This document shows positions 44,301 to 55,964 of a DNA stretch of 64,000 bases, in pieces. This DNA comes from Eumeta japonica. Lineage: Eukaryota; Arthropoda; Insecta; Lepidoptera; Psychidae. The stretch covers positions 620,001 to 684,000 of the forward strand of contig BGZK01000080.1 of assembly GCA_005406025.1 (NCBI GenBank). Reading direction: 5' to 3'. The translations under genes and the position numbers were made by a program. How positions within the stretch are numbered: the first letter of the stretch is position 1; each line of letters starts with the position of its first letter. Below the pieces are notes generated by a model. That model ran no database searches. It worked only from the letters and a program-made list of their open reading frames with translations, and was not told where the DNA came from.

Positions 44301-44599
44301 AATGTTAAAGGTTAATAAAGGTTAATAACGGTTAAGTGCACTTCTTTATTTAACTTGTGTATGCAAATGCACCTTTCTAAAGGGAAAAATATTTCGTAAA
44401 CATTTCTACATTATACATTTGTCACCGATAATAGACGTCGCGTCGAGTCGTATTTTCATTCATATTACGATCTGTGGTTGCTTCTTTAACAAGTGCTCAC
44501 CGCGGCTTTGTATTCATCCGTCTGTGATTGGCTTACGTTAACTCTTCAAAGGCAAAGTTAGGACATTCCACATTAGAGCAAACGTATATATGTCAGTTT

Positions 44600-45125
44600 A
44601 ATGACGTTAATATATACCAAGAAGACTATTATATTGAGTATGACAAAAGAAAAATGAAAGTAGAATCAATGCGATGGAAATGCAATCTCTTCGTGATATG
44701 TGTGAAGTGTTTTTGAAAGATACATGTAGGAATAGTGATGTCAGAGAGCGGTATGATTTGAAGGTAGATGCAGTGACTACAGTAGAAAAGGTATGTTGCG
44801 GTGGTTTGGCCATCTGGAAAGGATGAATGCAAGTGGACTGACAGAATAAATCTATAGAGCAAATGCACGTGGTGGAAAGGTCGGTAAGAGTATCCTTAGA
44901 AAATCTTACACAGACCATATCGGTGGCACATTAAGAAAGGGCAAAGTTTTAAGCACCCGAAACCGACGAGCATGTATGAAAAGATTGATGGATGTTAGTG
45001 AAGCAAGAGAGATATGCAAAGATCTTGTGGAAATTTATAGTCCCTGTGGAAACCATGTAGAAATTTATAGTCCCTACCTATCCATCTGGAAAATAGGCGT
45101 GAATATATATTATACTATTATTATT
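44600..45125 (+). mobile_element. LINE 3'-end fragment, RT-ORF C-terminus (copy 3)
   Basis: This is the longest copy. In changing frames it shows a KMKVESMRWKC-like block, a YDLKVDAVTTVEK-like block, RWFGHLERMNASG at about 44800, IYRANARGGKVGKS, RKSYTDHIGG and RNRRACMKRLMDVSEAREIC, then the 3' end AAATAGGCGTGA. These are the final residues of a non-LTR reverse-transcriptase ORF. GAAATTTATAGTCCCT is duplicated at 45030-45045 and 45060-45075. Frameshifts and stops make it inactive. Confidence 0.88.
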
Positions 45126-46775
45126 ATATATTTTGCTACTGAGTGAGTGTGTTTGCCTAAACAGTTTGGTCCTATTGATCAACGTGTGTGAGAGCGTATA
45201 CAGTACTTATTTTATTGATCAGTAATCCAAACTAGATTATAGTCTTGTCCCAAAATAATTTATTGATTAAAAGGTTTTCTATTCTATTACGTACAGTGTT
45301 ACTTTGCGGAAATTCTAAGTTAAACGTCTGTAACTGTTCGTAGGGTTCTGTCATCCTTTGACTTAGTACATAGCACATATACAAGCTGGTTAGAGGCGCA
45401 TTTGATGGTGATTTTAATACTCCTGGCACGCTGGTAGATGTGGTTGTCTGACCTTACCTGAGGATGTTCTATATTAGCACGAAACTTACGTAGAAGGTAT
45501 GTATTAATTAACTGAGGATTAAGATAAACATTTTTTTTTAACATTTGCTTAGGTGTTCGATATCTGTCAATCTTCTCGAATCAATATTCAAGTTTGTTAC
45601 ATGAGAATTCGTAGCGCAAGAGCAGATTCGAGGGTGAGCGGTTAACTGCATGCTATGTTACTGCACGTTGCAGGCGATCGCCTAAAACAAAGTTGTTTAC
45701 TTAACTTCCCCCAAACTTATTTGTCAGTGTGTTATAACAGCGCATGATTGACATTATCTATGCATAGAATTTCGCAGGTGGCGAGCAATGGGCGTAGTAG
45801 CGGTTTTTTAAGATTGAGTTTAATTTATTTTCAAATTTATCTTTAAAGTCAAAATTTGCTAGAACCGTTTATTTTGCGATTACATTTTCTTCATAAATAA
45901 TTTTCTATAAAATGAGTAGCTTCTACACGTCCACACATGAGTTGATTATTCAGACTCACCTTTATATATTGATAGAAACCAAATTCACGTACGAGAATAC
46001 ATTATTGTATCATATCATAAAACTGATTGATTGGTTGACTATTCGATTGACTGACTAATTTGTCGACTCGCTGAACATCAGGTTAGCGGGCGGGAACCTA
46101 TCGCTCTGGAAATCACAAAATAGTTCCAGGGAATTATTCTAGATCAAAGAAGATTCATAGACATCGCCGAGCTATTTTCAGTTTATTAGTGGGTGAGAGT
46201 AGGTTATATATATACATAACTGGCCTGCCACAGAAATATGTATTTCATGTGGACATCATTCATACGCAGACAAAAATATTTTGTCTATGTTTTGTCGACC
46301 ATGTACCTATTTAATAATTAATTTTATAAGTATTTAAAGTTTGAAAATAAATGAAAATATTTTAAGGTTTTTCATAAAGATTTTGACTTTAAATTATTAT
46401 TATTCTAAACCAAAGCATAAATTTTTTCTCCAATACACACATTATTTTTATATGTTGTGATTTTTCGAATTCAAAAAATATATAGACTTAAAAATCCATT
46501 GGTAAATAAGGTTAAAACATATAATTTTTTTTTGTTAACTTCTATATCTATCGAATCGATTTCAACGAGACTCGTAACGTTTGATACATGCTTTTGAGCA
46601 CAAAAATAGACTATGAATATAAAACCATGTAATAAGTATGTAGGAATTTAGTTACTTTTAAAAATCTCACGTATGCTTCTAGAAAGCAATGTTGATCTCT
46701 GTTCATGACAGCAAAGATTACTATGTCGTTATAATATCCATAATCACTCGCTTCCAATCGTTTTAAGGATGTGTC
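45125..46775. other. AT-rich spacer, no gene seen
   Basis: Two overlapping minus-strand frames at 45232-45544 have no motif. A degenerate GATTGACT series lies at about 46022-46075. No gene is seen. Confidence 0.4.
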
Positions 46776-46779
46776 GTCG

Positions 46780-46985
46780 GATCGGCGCGATCGCATCGTG
46801 CGGCCTTCGCTGTAAAATTGATATAATGCCTCTAATAATAGATTTAATAATCGTGTTAGGGGACGCGCACACTGGCTAACATTTCGAATTGAAATTATCG
46901 ACTTTCATCAAAGATGCGATGACGGCGATAACCGAGAGTTTCGAAATAGGTTTAAACTTGTGGGCGGATGTATGGTTGTTTCCAC
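46780..46985. promoter_or_regulatory. GC-rich patch with homeodomain-like words
   Basis: GGATCGGCGCGATCGCATCG at about 46779 is followed by an AATAATAGATTTAATAATCG cluster, then GGGGACGCGCAC and GATGACGGCGATAACCG. The GC-core plus AT-word pattern matches the other islands. Confidence 0.3.
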
Positions 46986-46989
46986 TTGT

Positions 46990-48615
46990 TACGCATCCAG
47001 ATTAACTATTTGTACGAAAAAAAAAGGTTAATGATGCCAAAAATATTTAGAACAAAAACATACAAAACGAAGTTGCCATACTAAGGCCAAGTTGCAATAC
47101 CATGAATTAGGCTAAAAGAATATATTATGTATGAATATTATAAGGGGCAAGATCAACTGCTTAAGTGCCTTATCGTACACGGATTCACTCGAGATCCTAA
47201 ATTACTTACGAGTACTGATGGTCATCCATCTAACTCCAAACGTTAGAGTACGTATAGGTTGTCCCATGGTTGTCTCTGTATCCTCTGTCCGCTGCAGGAC
47301 CGTTATCGCTATGACCACCTTGTTTACTTAAATGTTAACCCAGAACAATTAAATTACATTCATTTACAACAGCTTGAAAGTTCTGATAATAGCAAACTTT
47401 TTGTCCATTATTACTTTCAAAAAAGTTGAGAATTTTAAGTGTTTAAAGCCTATTAAGTCAATAATACAATAAGTACGTCAGCATGTAAAATCCAATAGCT
47501 TTATTAAATTTAAAAATGAATTCATTGAGGAAGATATCAATTTATTTTTACTTGCAAATGGCTGAACAGTACTGAAAAACATTATACAAAAGCGGAAAAA
47601 TTGGATAAAACTGTTAAAAACCATATTTTTCCCATATTTTTAAGATATTTTTTATATTCTCTTTTGTGGTAAAATAATAAAATTTTATGCTTATTTTATA
47701 GTTTACAAATTTAAAAAATACTGCATGTGGAGTGTAAAATTCGAGTAATTTTAATATCAATTTTAAACAAATGGAAGTTGAAAAATATATATGCACCTCA
47801 TTACATTTCTTTATAAACGCCAGTGACCTCAGGCCCTAACAATAAAAAAATTGACTATTCTTAGATCCATCGAAAGAGTATTGTCGATGATACACTATGA
47901 AAAACTCTGACGGCGCAAAAAAATAAACAACAGACAGACGGAAACTTGTGGCGCTTTTTATTATAAGCTTTACGATCTAGATAAATGTTTAACTCTAGGA
48001 TTCACCGTCAGCGCGGGGCCTGACTTTTATTATCTTCGATAACCATCTAGAAGTTAACTTAGCAGTGGAAGCGTTTCTCTGAAATCGTTGCGACTCTATA
48101 ATTTTTGGTTTATGCTAGATCGCAGATGAGTCTATAATAGACGCGTGCGATTTGGCTACCTTATGCTATTGGGATCTCGAGGTTTACGTCCAAGATGATA
48201 CGGACGTGGTCAGCCGTTAAATACTCGTCGTTTTGTTATTGTACCCGACAGTCAAAAATTTTAAGTAATAATGTATAATGATGGCAATTACGAAATATAG
48301 GTTTAAAAGTAATGTTACGCACACTTGCGCATAAAATAATGTATATTCTAATAAAAACAATAAAGCACAAGATCTTTATATGAATAAGTCTATAAAATGT
48401 CAATTGAGCATGCCATATATATATATACTCGTACGTTGGTGAGAGAATGGCACAAGTGAACTAGTTTGTCAGTGATATTGAAAGGAGAATAAATACGGAA
48501 AATAAAGTGAATGGGGCCGTGCTTGTTGCTATGAATAGCAAGCAACAATGTCTCACAATAAGTGTGTTTGGTCATCTATAATGAAATTCTGGTTTTTATG
48601 CTTATGTAAAGTAGC
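46990..48615. other. AT-rich spacer, nothing recognised
   Basis: AT-rich with small mixed patches. The (AT)n tract at 48415-48426 is short. No gene is seen. Confidence 0.42.
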
Positions 48616-48619
48616 GAAA

Positions 48620-49030
48620 ATTGATTATAGAAGAAGAAAAATGAAAATAGAATCAATGCAATAGATATTTCATGCTTGCATAGTATGTGTGGAGTAAATT
48701 TGAAAAATTTAATAGATGTAATGACAAAAGCAGAAAAAGGTATGTTATGGTGCTTTGGTCACCTAGAACAGATAAATGAAAGCAAGATGATAAAACAGAT
48801 TTATAGAGCGAATGTGAGTGATGGAAGGGTCGGTAAGGGTCAGTTTAAAAAGTATGCCGACCGACCAAATTAGTAGTTAATTAGTTAATGTATTATTAAA
48901 AAAGGACCAAAATTTAAGCATCCGAAAGCGACAAGCTTGCATGAAACGACTGATGACTGTCAGTGAAGCAAGAAAGGTAAGCAAAGACCACAACATGTAG
49001 AGCTCTGTGTTCTTTTCGAACTTTTTGGGG
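48620..49030 (+). mobile_element. LINE 3'-end fragment, RT-ORF C-terminus (copy 4)
   Basis: The open stretch 48676-48873 contains SMCGVNLKN, a TKAEKGMLWCFGHLEQIN block (WFGHLERMN in copy 3), KQIYRANVSDGRVGKG and KKYADRP, all in family order. A short AATTAGT insertion-like segment follows, then LKK-like and KRQACMKRL-like blocks and an EARK-like block. It is truncated and broken, with a conserved frame over about 65 residues. Confidence 0.88.
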
Positions 49031-49034
49031 ATCA

Positions 49035-50915
49035 GCTGTAAGTTAACAAATAATATAAAAATATGTTTAAAAGATTAGAGAAGGGTGCTGGAGATCTGAA
49101 AATAGTAAGTATTATAAAATTTACAAATATTCAGAGGACAATTCTCTATTGACATAACGAACCCAATTTCTTGATTCTTATGAATAATACTTGAAAAGGG
49201 TCAACCTTGAGTTTCTTGCTCGTTCTTCTTGAACAAAAACCACATTCCATATAAATGGTACAAATATATTGAGATTCCCGGGCACTCAACTCTGGAAACG
49301 TTCACTCTTTATTCGCTTAACCATGGACGTTGACAAGTTAGATCGACATGAAATCTTGGTATTACTTTGAAATTTTGGAAAATTGGATAAACCGTCTTCG
49401 ATATATAAAAAGTGTTTCAAAGAAAGACGTTTGAAATTTTGTTAACCAAAGAAGCAAAAAATTCAGAGTGCAAAAATAAAAAGCTAATAGCCTAGCTTTT
49501 TTATCAGGCGCGACTGCCAGACATGTTTATATGATAGTAGACCTTATTTCCTTGTCGATGAAAAATTAGACTTTAACAACAATAAAATAATCAAAGAAAA
49601 CTCGTGTTCAGACAGAGACTACACTTGCGTCAAAGATGAAATGCATTATTCAAAACTATTTCACTGTTTCCATCGAAATTTCTCAATCGATAAATAGTAT
49701 TGAAAATTACATTTTAAACAATTGTATACACGACCAAGACTAAATTTCTCGTTAGTCTATACTGCAACAAAACTGATATCAATCTTTAGTATTGTCTTGC
49801 TCGAGATGAAGCTTTCTTACCACATTGGTTAGAATGAAACTGCAATGAGTCTATACAATGGCAAGAAATTTTTTTAACCAATAATTTGAATTACTTTTGC
49901 TTTCATGATTTATTATCCCATTTAGCCTAATTTTCACCAAGAAATGCTATATTTCCATTATCGAGTATTAATCCTATTACATCGTATGGTTCACGCGTCA
50001 TTTTTCGACTGACAGTCGAACTGAAACGGGCCATCTCTCAAATATATTCCAATAAGTTTAACTCTCTTGAGCTGCAGAATACCAAAAAAAAAAAAAAAAT
50101 AGAATTACATACATTACAATAACATCCGATCATGACGCAGTCAGTTTTTGTGTTTGTATCGAAAAGCAGACTTATTTTTCCATTGGCCATAGTCTTACGT
50201 CGAACTCTTGCGCCTATAGACTTGAGTACATGGTAATTCGCCAAATATACCAATTCCGTAATGTCATTGTTTGACATAGCTTTTGTGATGTTTCTGTCAT
50301 AAAGTAAACAGCGATCACGCATAGACAACGACTCTAAGTGTACCAAGCGTTAAATATGTTTACCGGTGCTAAATATTTACTAGTAATCTTTTTCACTGGT
50401 CTTATGTTATTTTTAATCTGTTTACTGCGTTTATTTAAAGATGGTTTTTACAAAACTGAATTTCTTATCACAAAATTCTCTTTAATATCTGCGATCTGCC
50501 TTTTCGTAGGAAGCTGTAGAACTGCTTGATAGTCGCGGATTTTCGATCAACGTACCTCTCTTTACATTGATGCTTTTGAGCGGTTACACTTGGCGAAGGA
50601 AGATTAAGTGTTCAATGCACGCAATATTGTTTATCAAAAGTTATCATCGTCGCCTTTACGTAAATGACTTGATCGACCCCGATGGCTTAATCTAAGGAAT
50701 TCAGCAAATGATCGATGACAATCGCAAAAGACACTCGGTGATCACGTTTGATGATATAGCAACATTACAGTGGTATAAACGCTTTTTTATAAAGGCTGTT
50801 TCTAATAAGAAATCGCACTGCAATTTAATGATTGAAGAAAAAGTATTCACGATTATTAGTCATTTAGACAGTCATTACTCTTTGCTAAAACTGACACCGA
50901 GCAGACGCCTTGTCG
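49035..50915. other. AT-rich spacer with unassigned minus-strand frame
   Basis: A 102-codon minus-strand frame (50038-50346) has a cysteine-containing tail and a poly-F stretch that reflects a 15-base A run. No known domain is visible. A 94-codon frame at 50708-50992 runs into an A/G-rich tract. No gene is supported. Confidence 0.38.
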
Positions 50916-50919
50916 TTTC

Positions 50920-51265
50920 AAAAGCCGGCACGGACTCGGGGGAAAAAAAGAAAAAAGAAAGGGAGGGGAGAGAACTTCTACTGCGGGAGTAGAACTCGAT
51001 CGCGTATTCAGATCGGAGTTTTGCCGCTTTCGGCGACAACGACGACGACGACAGTAATCGAAAATCTCCCGACCTAATTAATTAATCGCCGGCATCGAAC
51101 GACCCGACGCTAAGCCGCGTAATGAAGTTGTAAACAAAACTTTCGCAATCGTTGTCAGCGCAGCGGGCCGAAGTTGGCGCCGTTGGGAAGTTTTAATTCA
51201 AACAAAAGCGAAGCTCCGCTCTATCGTTTATTACAGGACCCTCGGAGGGGTTGGGGGGGAGCAAC
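50920..51265. promoter_or_regulatory. GC-rich island with TAATTA core
   Basis: The block starts with a purine tract at 50939-50985, includes an (ACG)n run at about 51036-51048, then CCTAATTAATTAATCGCCGG and GC-rich sequence to 51260 with GGGGTTGGGGGG. Tandem TAATTA sites embedded in GC-rich unique DNA suggest a homeodomain-bound enhancer, by inference. Confidence 0.38.
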
Positions 51266-51269
51266 TATT

Positions 51270-52355
51270 GTTTAGCCCGTGAGCCATTGTGTTCACATTG
51301 TGCTACATTGATTGTGTGCAGAAGTTGAATCGAACAGAATTATGGCTCGCTTTTGTTTATAATTAACGGTATTACTATTGTGCCTGACGTTAATATTCGA
51401 GCATTCACTGATATAATTATCGTACATTTGTTTTTTTTTCCTATATTTCAAACGGTTTCGCAAACCAAAAGAATAAAAAAAAATAGAAATACTCCTTATG
51501 TAAGGTGATACATTTTGTAAGGAGAAAAAATGTTTTTTCATTGAATGAGAAACTTATAGAGTTTAATGGCGGGCAAGATTTTAATGAGGATTAATGAGAT
51601 TTTTCGGAATACCTTCTCTCCCATTTGAGCTCACATTACTAATGTTAAGCTAAGCTACACGAAAATCACAAAATAATGATATGATTACGGACTGGGAACA
51701 CGCGTGTCTAATCCAGGGTCTGGGGATGTCGTGATGCATAGAAATTTTTGGATCGCGTCTTACCCAAGTCGGTTTTTCTCCGTGTGTTAGTTATATGCTA
51801 GCTAAGAATCTAAACTCTCAAAAAATCAACATTTCTGCAAAACACTTCACCATAGAATACCGTCATGGACTTTCAAATCAACGTATCTTTTATTTGTTCT
51901 TAACCGTTTGCATGCTACTGAGCATATGAATAGGTAAATCCAAGATTCCTCTGGCTTCGGAGCTAAATTGAATTGACATGAATTACAAGTCCTTATTCCT
52001 CAGATATGCTCAAAGCGCTCGAGGAACGGGAGGAGTTTTGAGCTGATGAATGAGAAACATCCTAGCGATATACGATACAAATGAAAGGATCTTCACGTTA
52101 GGTGATTTTAATGGCTGGATGGTGTACCAAGAGATGGATATGGAAAAGTATTACTCGAGACGATGATGAAAGAGTGCTGTACTCTTTCATCGCCACAGTA
52201 GGAGAAGGCAATCACCACTGTCGAGTAACAATGTTGATTGCATTGATAGCGTGCCAAGAGTTTAACTTGTGGGTGATAAACGATTAACCACAGAAATGAA
52301 CTTTCATACCTGATGAACTGTGAGGAGAGACGTTGCTTATTGCGACGATGTGTCA
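51270..52355. other. AT-rich spacer, no gene seen
   Basis: Opposed frames at 52102-52356 overlap the same stop-poor segment. No motif is recognised. Confidence 0.4.
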
Positions 52356-52358
52356 CGT

Positions 52359-52395
52359 AAAAGGACTTTAAGTTTTAAACTTAAAAAGTCCTTTT
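52359..52395. repeat. Inverted repeat AAAAGGACTTTAAGTTT / AAACTT..AAGTCCTTTT
   Basis: The two arms are complementary over about 17 bp with a two-base length difference and essentially no loop, giving a near-palindrome centred at about 52377. Such a palindrome is unstable in DNA and unlikely to persist neutrally unless recent. Confidence 0.88.
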
Positions 52396-52399
52396 GGTA

Positions 52400-52735
52400 A
52401 GAAGAAGTAGAGGAGATGCATAAACATGAAAAGTTTGTCTCATTTATTTATTCCTTTGTTCTTTCAAGATCATTTATTTGGCAGTTGCTAATATTACCCA
52501 AAGAAAAACAGTATTTAATTTCAAAATAATTTCGTTTACCTCATAAATATAAAAAGTTATTTATGTAAGATGTAACCTTCTGTGACTAAATATTGACGAG
52601 GTGCTCAAAAGAAATGTGATGCAGTAATGAAAACGGGACTAAAAAAAAAAGTGTACTTTGTAGAACACAGATAGGTCCCTTAAGATTGGAAACTCAACAG
52701 AATCATCGATGTTGACGTTTCCATATATTTTCAAG
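52400..52735. other. AT-rich spacer, nothing recognised
   Basis: AT-rich sequence with no assigned feature. Confidence 0.45.
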
Positions 52736-52739
52736 AACG

Positions 52740-52990
52740 GACGCGGACCAAGCACATCGAGCTGATCAGTCGCGAGGTTTTAAACGAGCCAAGCCGGCGC
52801 ATGCACCTGAAGAGGTCGCGTCACGAGTGCAGCACAAAGCGCGGGTTGAACGACCGCCGGCAGGTGGCGTCGCGCCTGCGGCCTCGTTGTCCGTCTGTCG
52901 CACGGATAAAAAACTTAATATGCACAGCTGTGGCTGTGCTCGTGCGTTGTTTAACAGGAAAATATTGATTTCAGACTTCACGAGGACTTA
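52740..52990. promoter_or_regulatory. GC-rich island, candidate regulatory element
   Basis: Unique CpG-rich block at 52780-52900 includes GACCGCCGGCAGGTGGCGTC. The 71-codon minus-strand frame is low-complexity. It resembles the other islands. Confidence 0.32.
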
Positions 52991-52994
52991 GTTC

Positions 52995-53735
52995 ACTTTC
53001 GTTGGCTTAGGAACGAGCCAAAGTACAATTTTAATGTATATTGGCCCTTTGCCCGTTTGAATGTCTAATTTCTAAGCGTTTAACGTTTCTTTACTGTGTC
53101 TTACTGCAAAGCTTTGCCATGGCTTTTACTTATGATAGTAAAGACGTGGGAAGGAACGAGTCTAGTTTCGGTGTGAAATCTCTGAATCTAGGAAACTAGT
53201 TTAAGCAATTTGAATATTTTTGTATTTTTATGATCCATTCAATTTTTATTTATTTTTAAATTTATCTAACTTATGATGTCGTCGTCGATGTACCTATTAA
53301 TGAACATTTTGAAAGAATTGTAATCCAACAAAATTAATAAGTTTTGTCAATATTACATCCAGCTCTACAAAAGAAGCGATTATTAGCATCAAAACAAAAT
53401 TAATTTTGGTGTATCAAAATATTTTTAAGCTATAGTCCTTCTAGGACATTAGGAAAAACAGATCAGAATGTATTTTCAGGACATGTATTGACAGAAGTTG
53501 CGCACGCTGATGTAACACATTAAGAAGTTAATGCCATCTGCATTTAATCCGAATGGTCCTATGACGTATATTATACAGGTTCTATTTTCAGTGACGGTCG
53601 GACACTGAAATTAAATGCTGATGAGACATCGTGCGCATTGGCGCTCGCGTGTCGATCAATTACGAACGTGTTGGATAGCTGAATATAGGTATCCGCGAAG
53701 AACATTTTTGAAGTGACTTAATGCGACTTCAACAA
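52995..53735. other. AT-rich spacer grading into mixed sequence
   Basis: No gene is seen. The part from about 53490 may be the 5' side of a mobile element that includes the duplication below. Confidence 0.38.
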
Positions 53736-53740
53736 GTTGC

Positions 53741-53820
53741 GTTAAACGTTTAACGCTCCCATGGAGGGGGTATGAAAGCACTGTTGTGTTAAACGTTCAA
53801 CGCTCCTGGGGAGGGGGAAT
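53741..53820 (+). repeat. Tandem pair of GTTAAACGTT(T/C)AACGCTCC units, 47-bp period
   Basis: GTTAAACGTTTAACGCTCCC at 53741 and GTTAAACGTTCAACGCTCCT at 53788 are each followed by a GGAGGGGG-type run. The period is 47 bp. The first unit contains the palindrome TTAAACGTTTAA. Confidence 0.9.
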
Positions 53821-54005
53821 AGAAAGAGACAGAGCGAGAGTGAATGCATGGTACTCGAACGCATGCGCGTAGTACACCTGTTACAGGCCAACGCGAGCGT
53901 TAGCAACGACTAGCGTCCAATATTCCAACGCAAGAGGGAGAGAGAAAGAAAGATACACAAAGGTAGAAAGTAGGAGAGAGAAAGAGAGCGAGTCGGTAGA
54001 TTTCG
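53821..54005. repeat. Purine-rich AGAGAG low-complexity stretch
   Basis: Two GA-rich segments (53821-53845 and 53930-53995) flank a block with GAACGCATGCGCG and CCAACGCGAGCGTTAGC words. It may be the remainder of the element carrying the 47-bp duplication. The class is unknown. Confidence 0.4.
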
Positions 54006-54269
54006 TCTCACAATTATAACGTGCGACGAATAACGCAATTTCTACCCCTTCCGATTTTCATTTCCACATTACGAAGTTTCACTTCTACCTCACGGAGGGA
54101 CTCCATGCACTATTTTTTTCACTGTAAATTTTGTTTATTGAAGGCGGAGAAGCGTGACTCCTAACGTACCTACATAAGAACACACATAATTTTTTTTACT
54201 CATATCTGTAATGAGATTACCGCCTTTCACAAATGTGCCAAAATTACAATTTCTCACGTCAGACGGCTT

Positions 54270-54920
54270 CCGAGATAGCGCTGTGACAGACGGACTGGCG
54301 GACAGATGGACGTCCAGGTGATCCTGGGTGTTCCGGTCTTTTTTCCAATCTCGACGCGGAACGCTAAGGAAGGAACACGAGTTGAGGCCGCGGAGCGCCG
54401 GCGGGATTTTCCGGCGAAACGGGAAAAATTGACAAGACACAGCGAGAAATAAATAAAACAACTACGCAGAGCTCCTACATAGAGGGGTCAAAGGGCGTCC
54501 CATTTTCATGTAAATGCTCAATTGTATGAAAAGGCTCGCCTTCAATCTCTGATACGACGCGTCACAGAGCGGACGGGATGAGATAGGAGGGGATCGGCGA
54601 GGGGGGTAGCCGTGCAGGGGAACGCCGAGGGGCAGGGGGGTACTCAGGTGAGATAAAATAAGATGTTTACCGTTCGGAATATATTTTTTTACGTGCAAAG
54701 GATAAAAGGGGAAGGTATATTTGTATGCAAATATCCAGGTGCGTATCGAAGGTTAGGCCCGGAATCCCGGACCGCCGGTTGTATCGGAAAAAAAAACAAA
54801 TTTCCTTATGAGTTGTCTTAAGATAGAGTCGGGGCGGATTGCGTTTCTGGCCCGTTTTGCACTGTGTTCGTATATGTTGCGTTCTGTTAAGCTTTTCTGT
54901 TACATGACGTAGCGGCATGT
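54270..54920. promoter_or_regulatory. GC-rich domain with G-quadruplex candidate
   Basis: This is the longest GC-rich stretch in the window. Its 5' part (54285-54430) holds GACAGACGGACTGGCGGACA, possibly repeat-derived, and a CpG-rich segment. The centre (54560-54650) is G-rich on the plus strand with five G runs. The 3' part (54745-54850) is again GC-rich. Minus-strand frames (108, 78 and 90 codons) tile it in different phases with no domain. It is a possible promoter or CpG-rich regulatory domain. Confidence 0.35.
54589..54640 (+). other. G-quadruplex-forming candidate
   Basis: Plus-strand G runs lie at 54589-54592 (4), 54601-54606 (6), 54617-54620 (4), 54629-54632 (4) and 54635-54640 (6). 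They are separated by loops of 8, 10, 8 and 2 nt. Five runs of at least four within 52 bp, in an AT-rich genome, meet relaxed quadruplex criteria. Confidence 0.8.
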
Positions 54921-54924
54921 ATGA

Positions 54925-55610
54925 AAATTGTGATGACACTGTGATTAGACTTAATTGACAAGTCTATCCGCAGTCTCACATTCTATTTCACGCGACGCGC
55001 GCCAGTATCCGTTAAATGGTATTATGACTTTAAAACAACTTCAGCCGTAACAGTGTGTGAACGGCAATTAGTTTTTAATGAAACAAGTGTATCTCACACC
55101 TGCCGTTTACGTATTGCGTTTCGCAATCGAAATATTATTGTAGTTCAGTGACGCGACATCTATAAATAAAAAATAAATTATCGTCAATAAGTGCATTTTT
55201 ATGCAACGAGACCGATGCATCGATGAATTCGCGCGTCGGTCGGTATAAAAATAAGGATCGGTCCACAGAATTAAGATAAGAAAAATTTTATGAGTTGAAA
55301 ACAATTTTTTTTTAACTTATAGCACAGTTTTATTTTGCAATCGGGATGCAAGGCGATGCAACTAATATCATCATATGTATTCTATTGTAGTGAAAATATT
55401 TGAAAATTATATTGCTTTATATCATCATATATTATTTGCACGTACATTAATTACGTAAAGACGAAATATGTCGATTGTGGGAGAGAAATATGAATTGTAG
55501 GATGTTGCGGCTGTTAGTTAGGAGTTAATTCGAACAGATTCATAAATTTTATCATTCCACCGAATTTGTCTATTTGCAATTTTAATGCGTTTTTCTTCAC
55601 AATTCGTCGA
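54925..55610. other. AT-rich spacer, nothing recognised
   Basis: AT-rich. A mixed patch at 54980-55120 and another near 55200-55250 are unique. No gene is seen. Confidence 0.42.
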
Positions 55611-55639
55611 AACCGTTCGTACGTGAATTCGACAAGGCG

Positions 55640-55960
55640 GGTTGCATAGGGGTACCTGGCGACGAGGTCGACTAGAATTGACTCCGCTTAATTAACGAGA
55701 TCGACTACGCATAGTCGACTAGGCTCAGCATGTAAGTGATGCTATTACCGCATAGGCGTCGGCTGATCGCGCGCAACTCCAAAGGCAGTCGAGTTGTAGT
55801 CGCGCATCTCAACTGCATCACGCCGCATACGAAAAGCCATAGGTAGCAGATCAGACCTCCTTCGCAGACGAATTTAGCAGTGCCCGTGACCACAAACGAT
55901 TGATCTACTCTCTTTGCGCGTCAGCAGAGTGCAGCTAAGGCGTCCGTCTCAGAAGTTATC
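55640..55960. other. Mixed-composition block with TCGACTA motifs
   Basis: The block carries GGTCGACTAG (about 55668), ATCGACTACGCATAGTCGAC (about 55701, an inverted repeat with a CGCA centre) and a 62-codon minus-strand frame of no recognised family. Composition is balanced, unlike the flanks. It could be an old element or an unconserved exon. Neither reading is supported by motifs. Confidence 0.3.
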
Positions 55961-55964
55961 ACCG

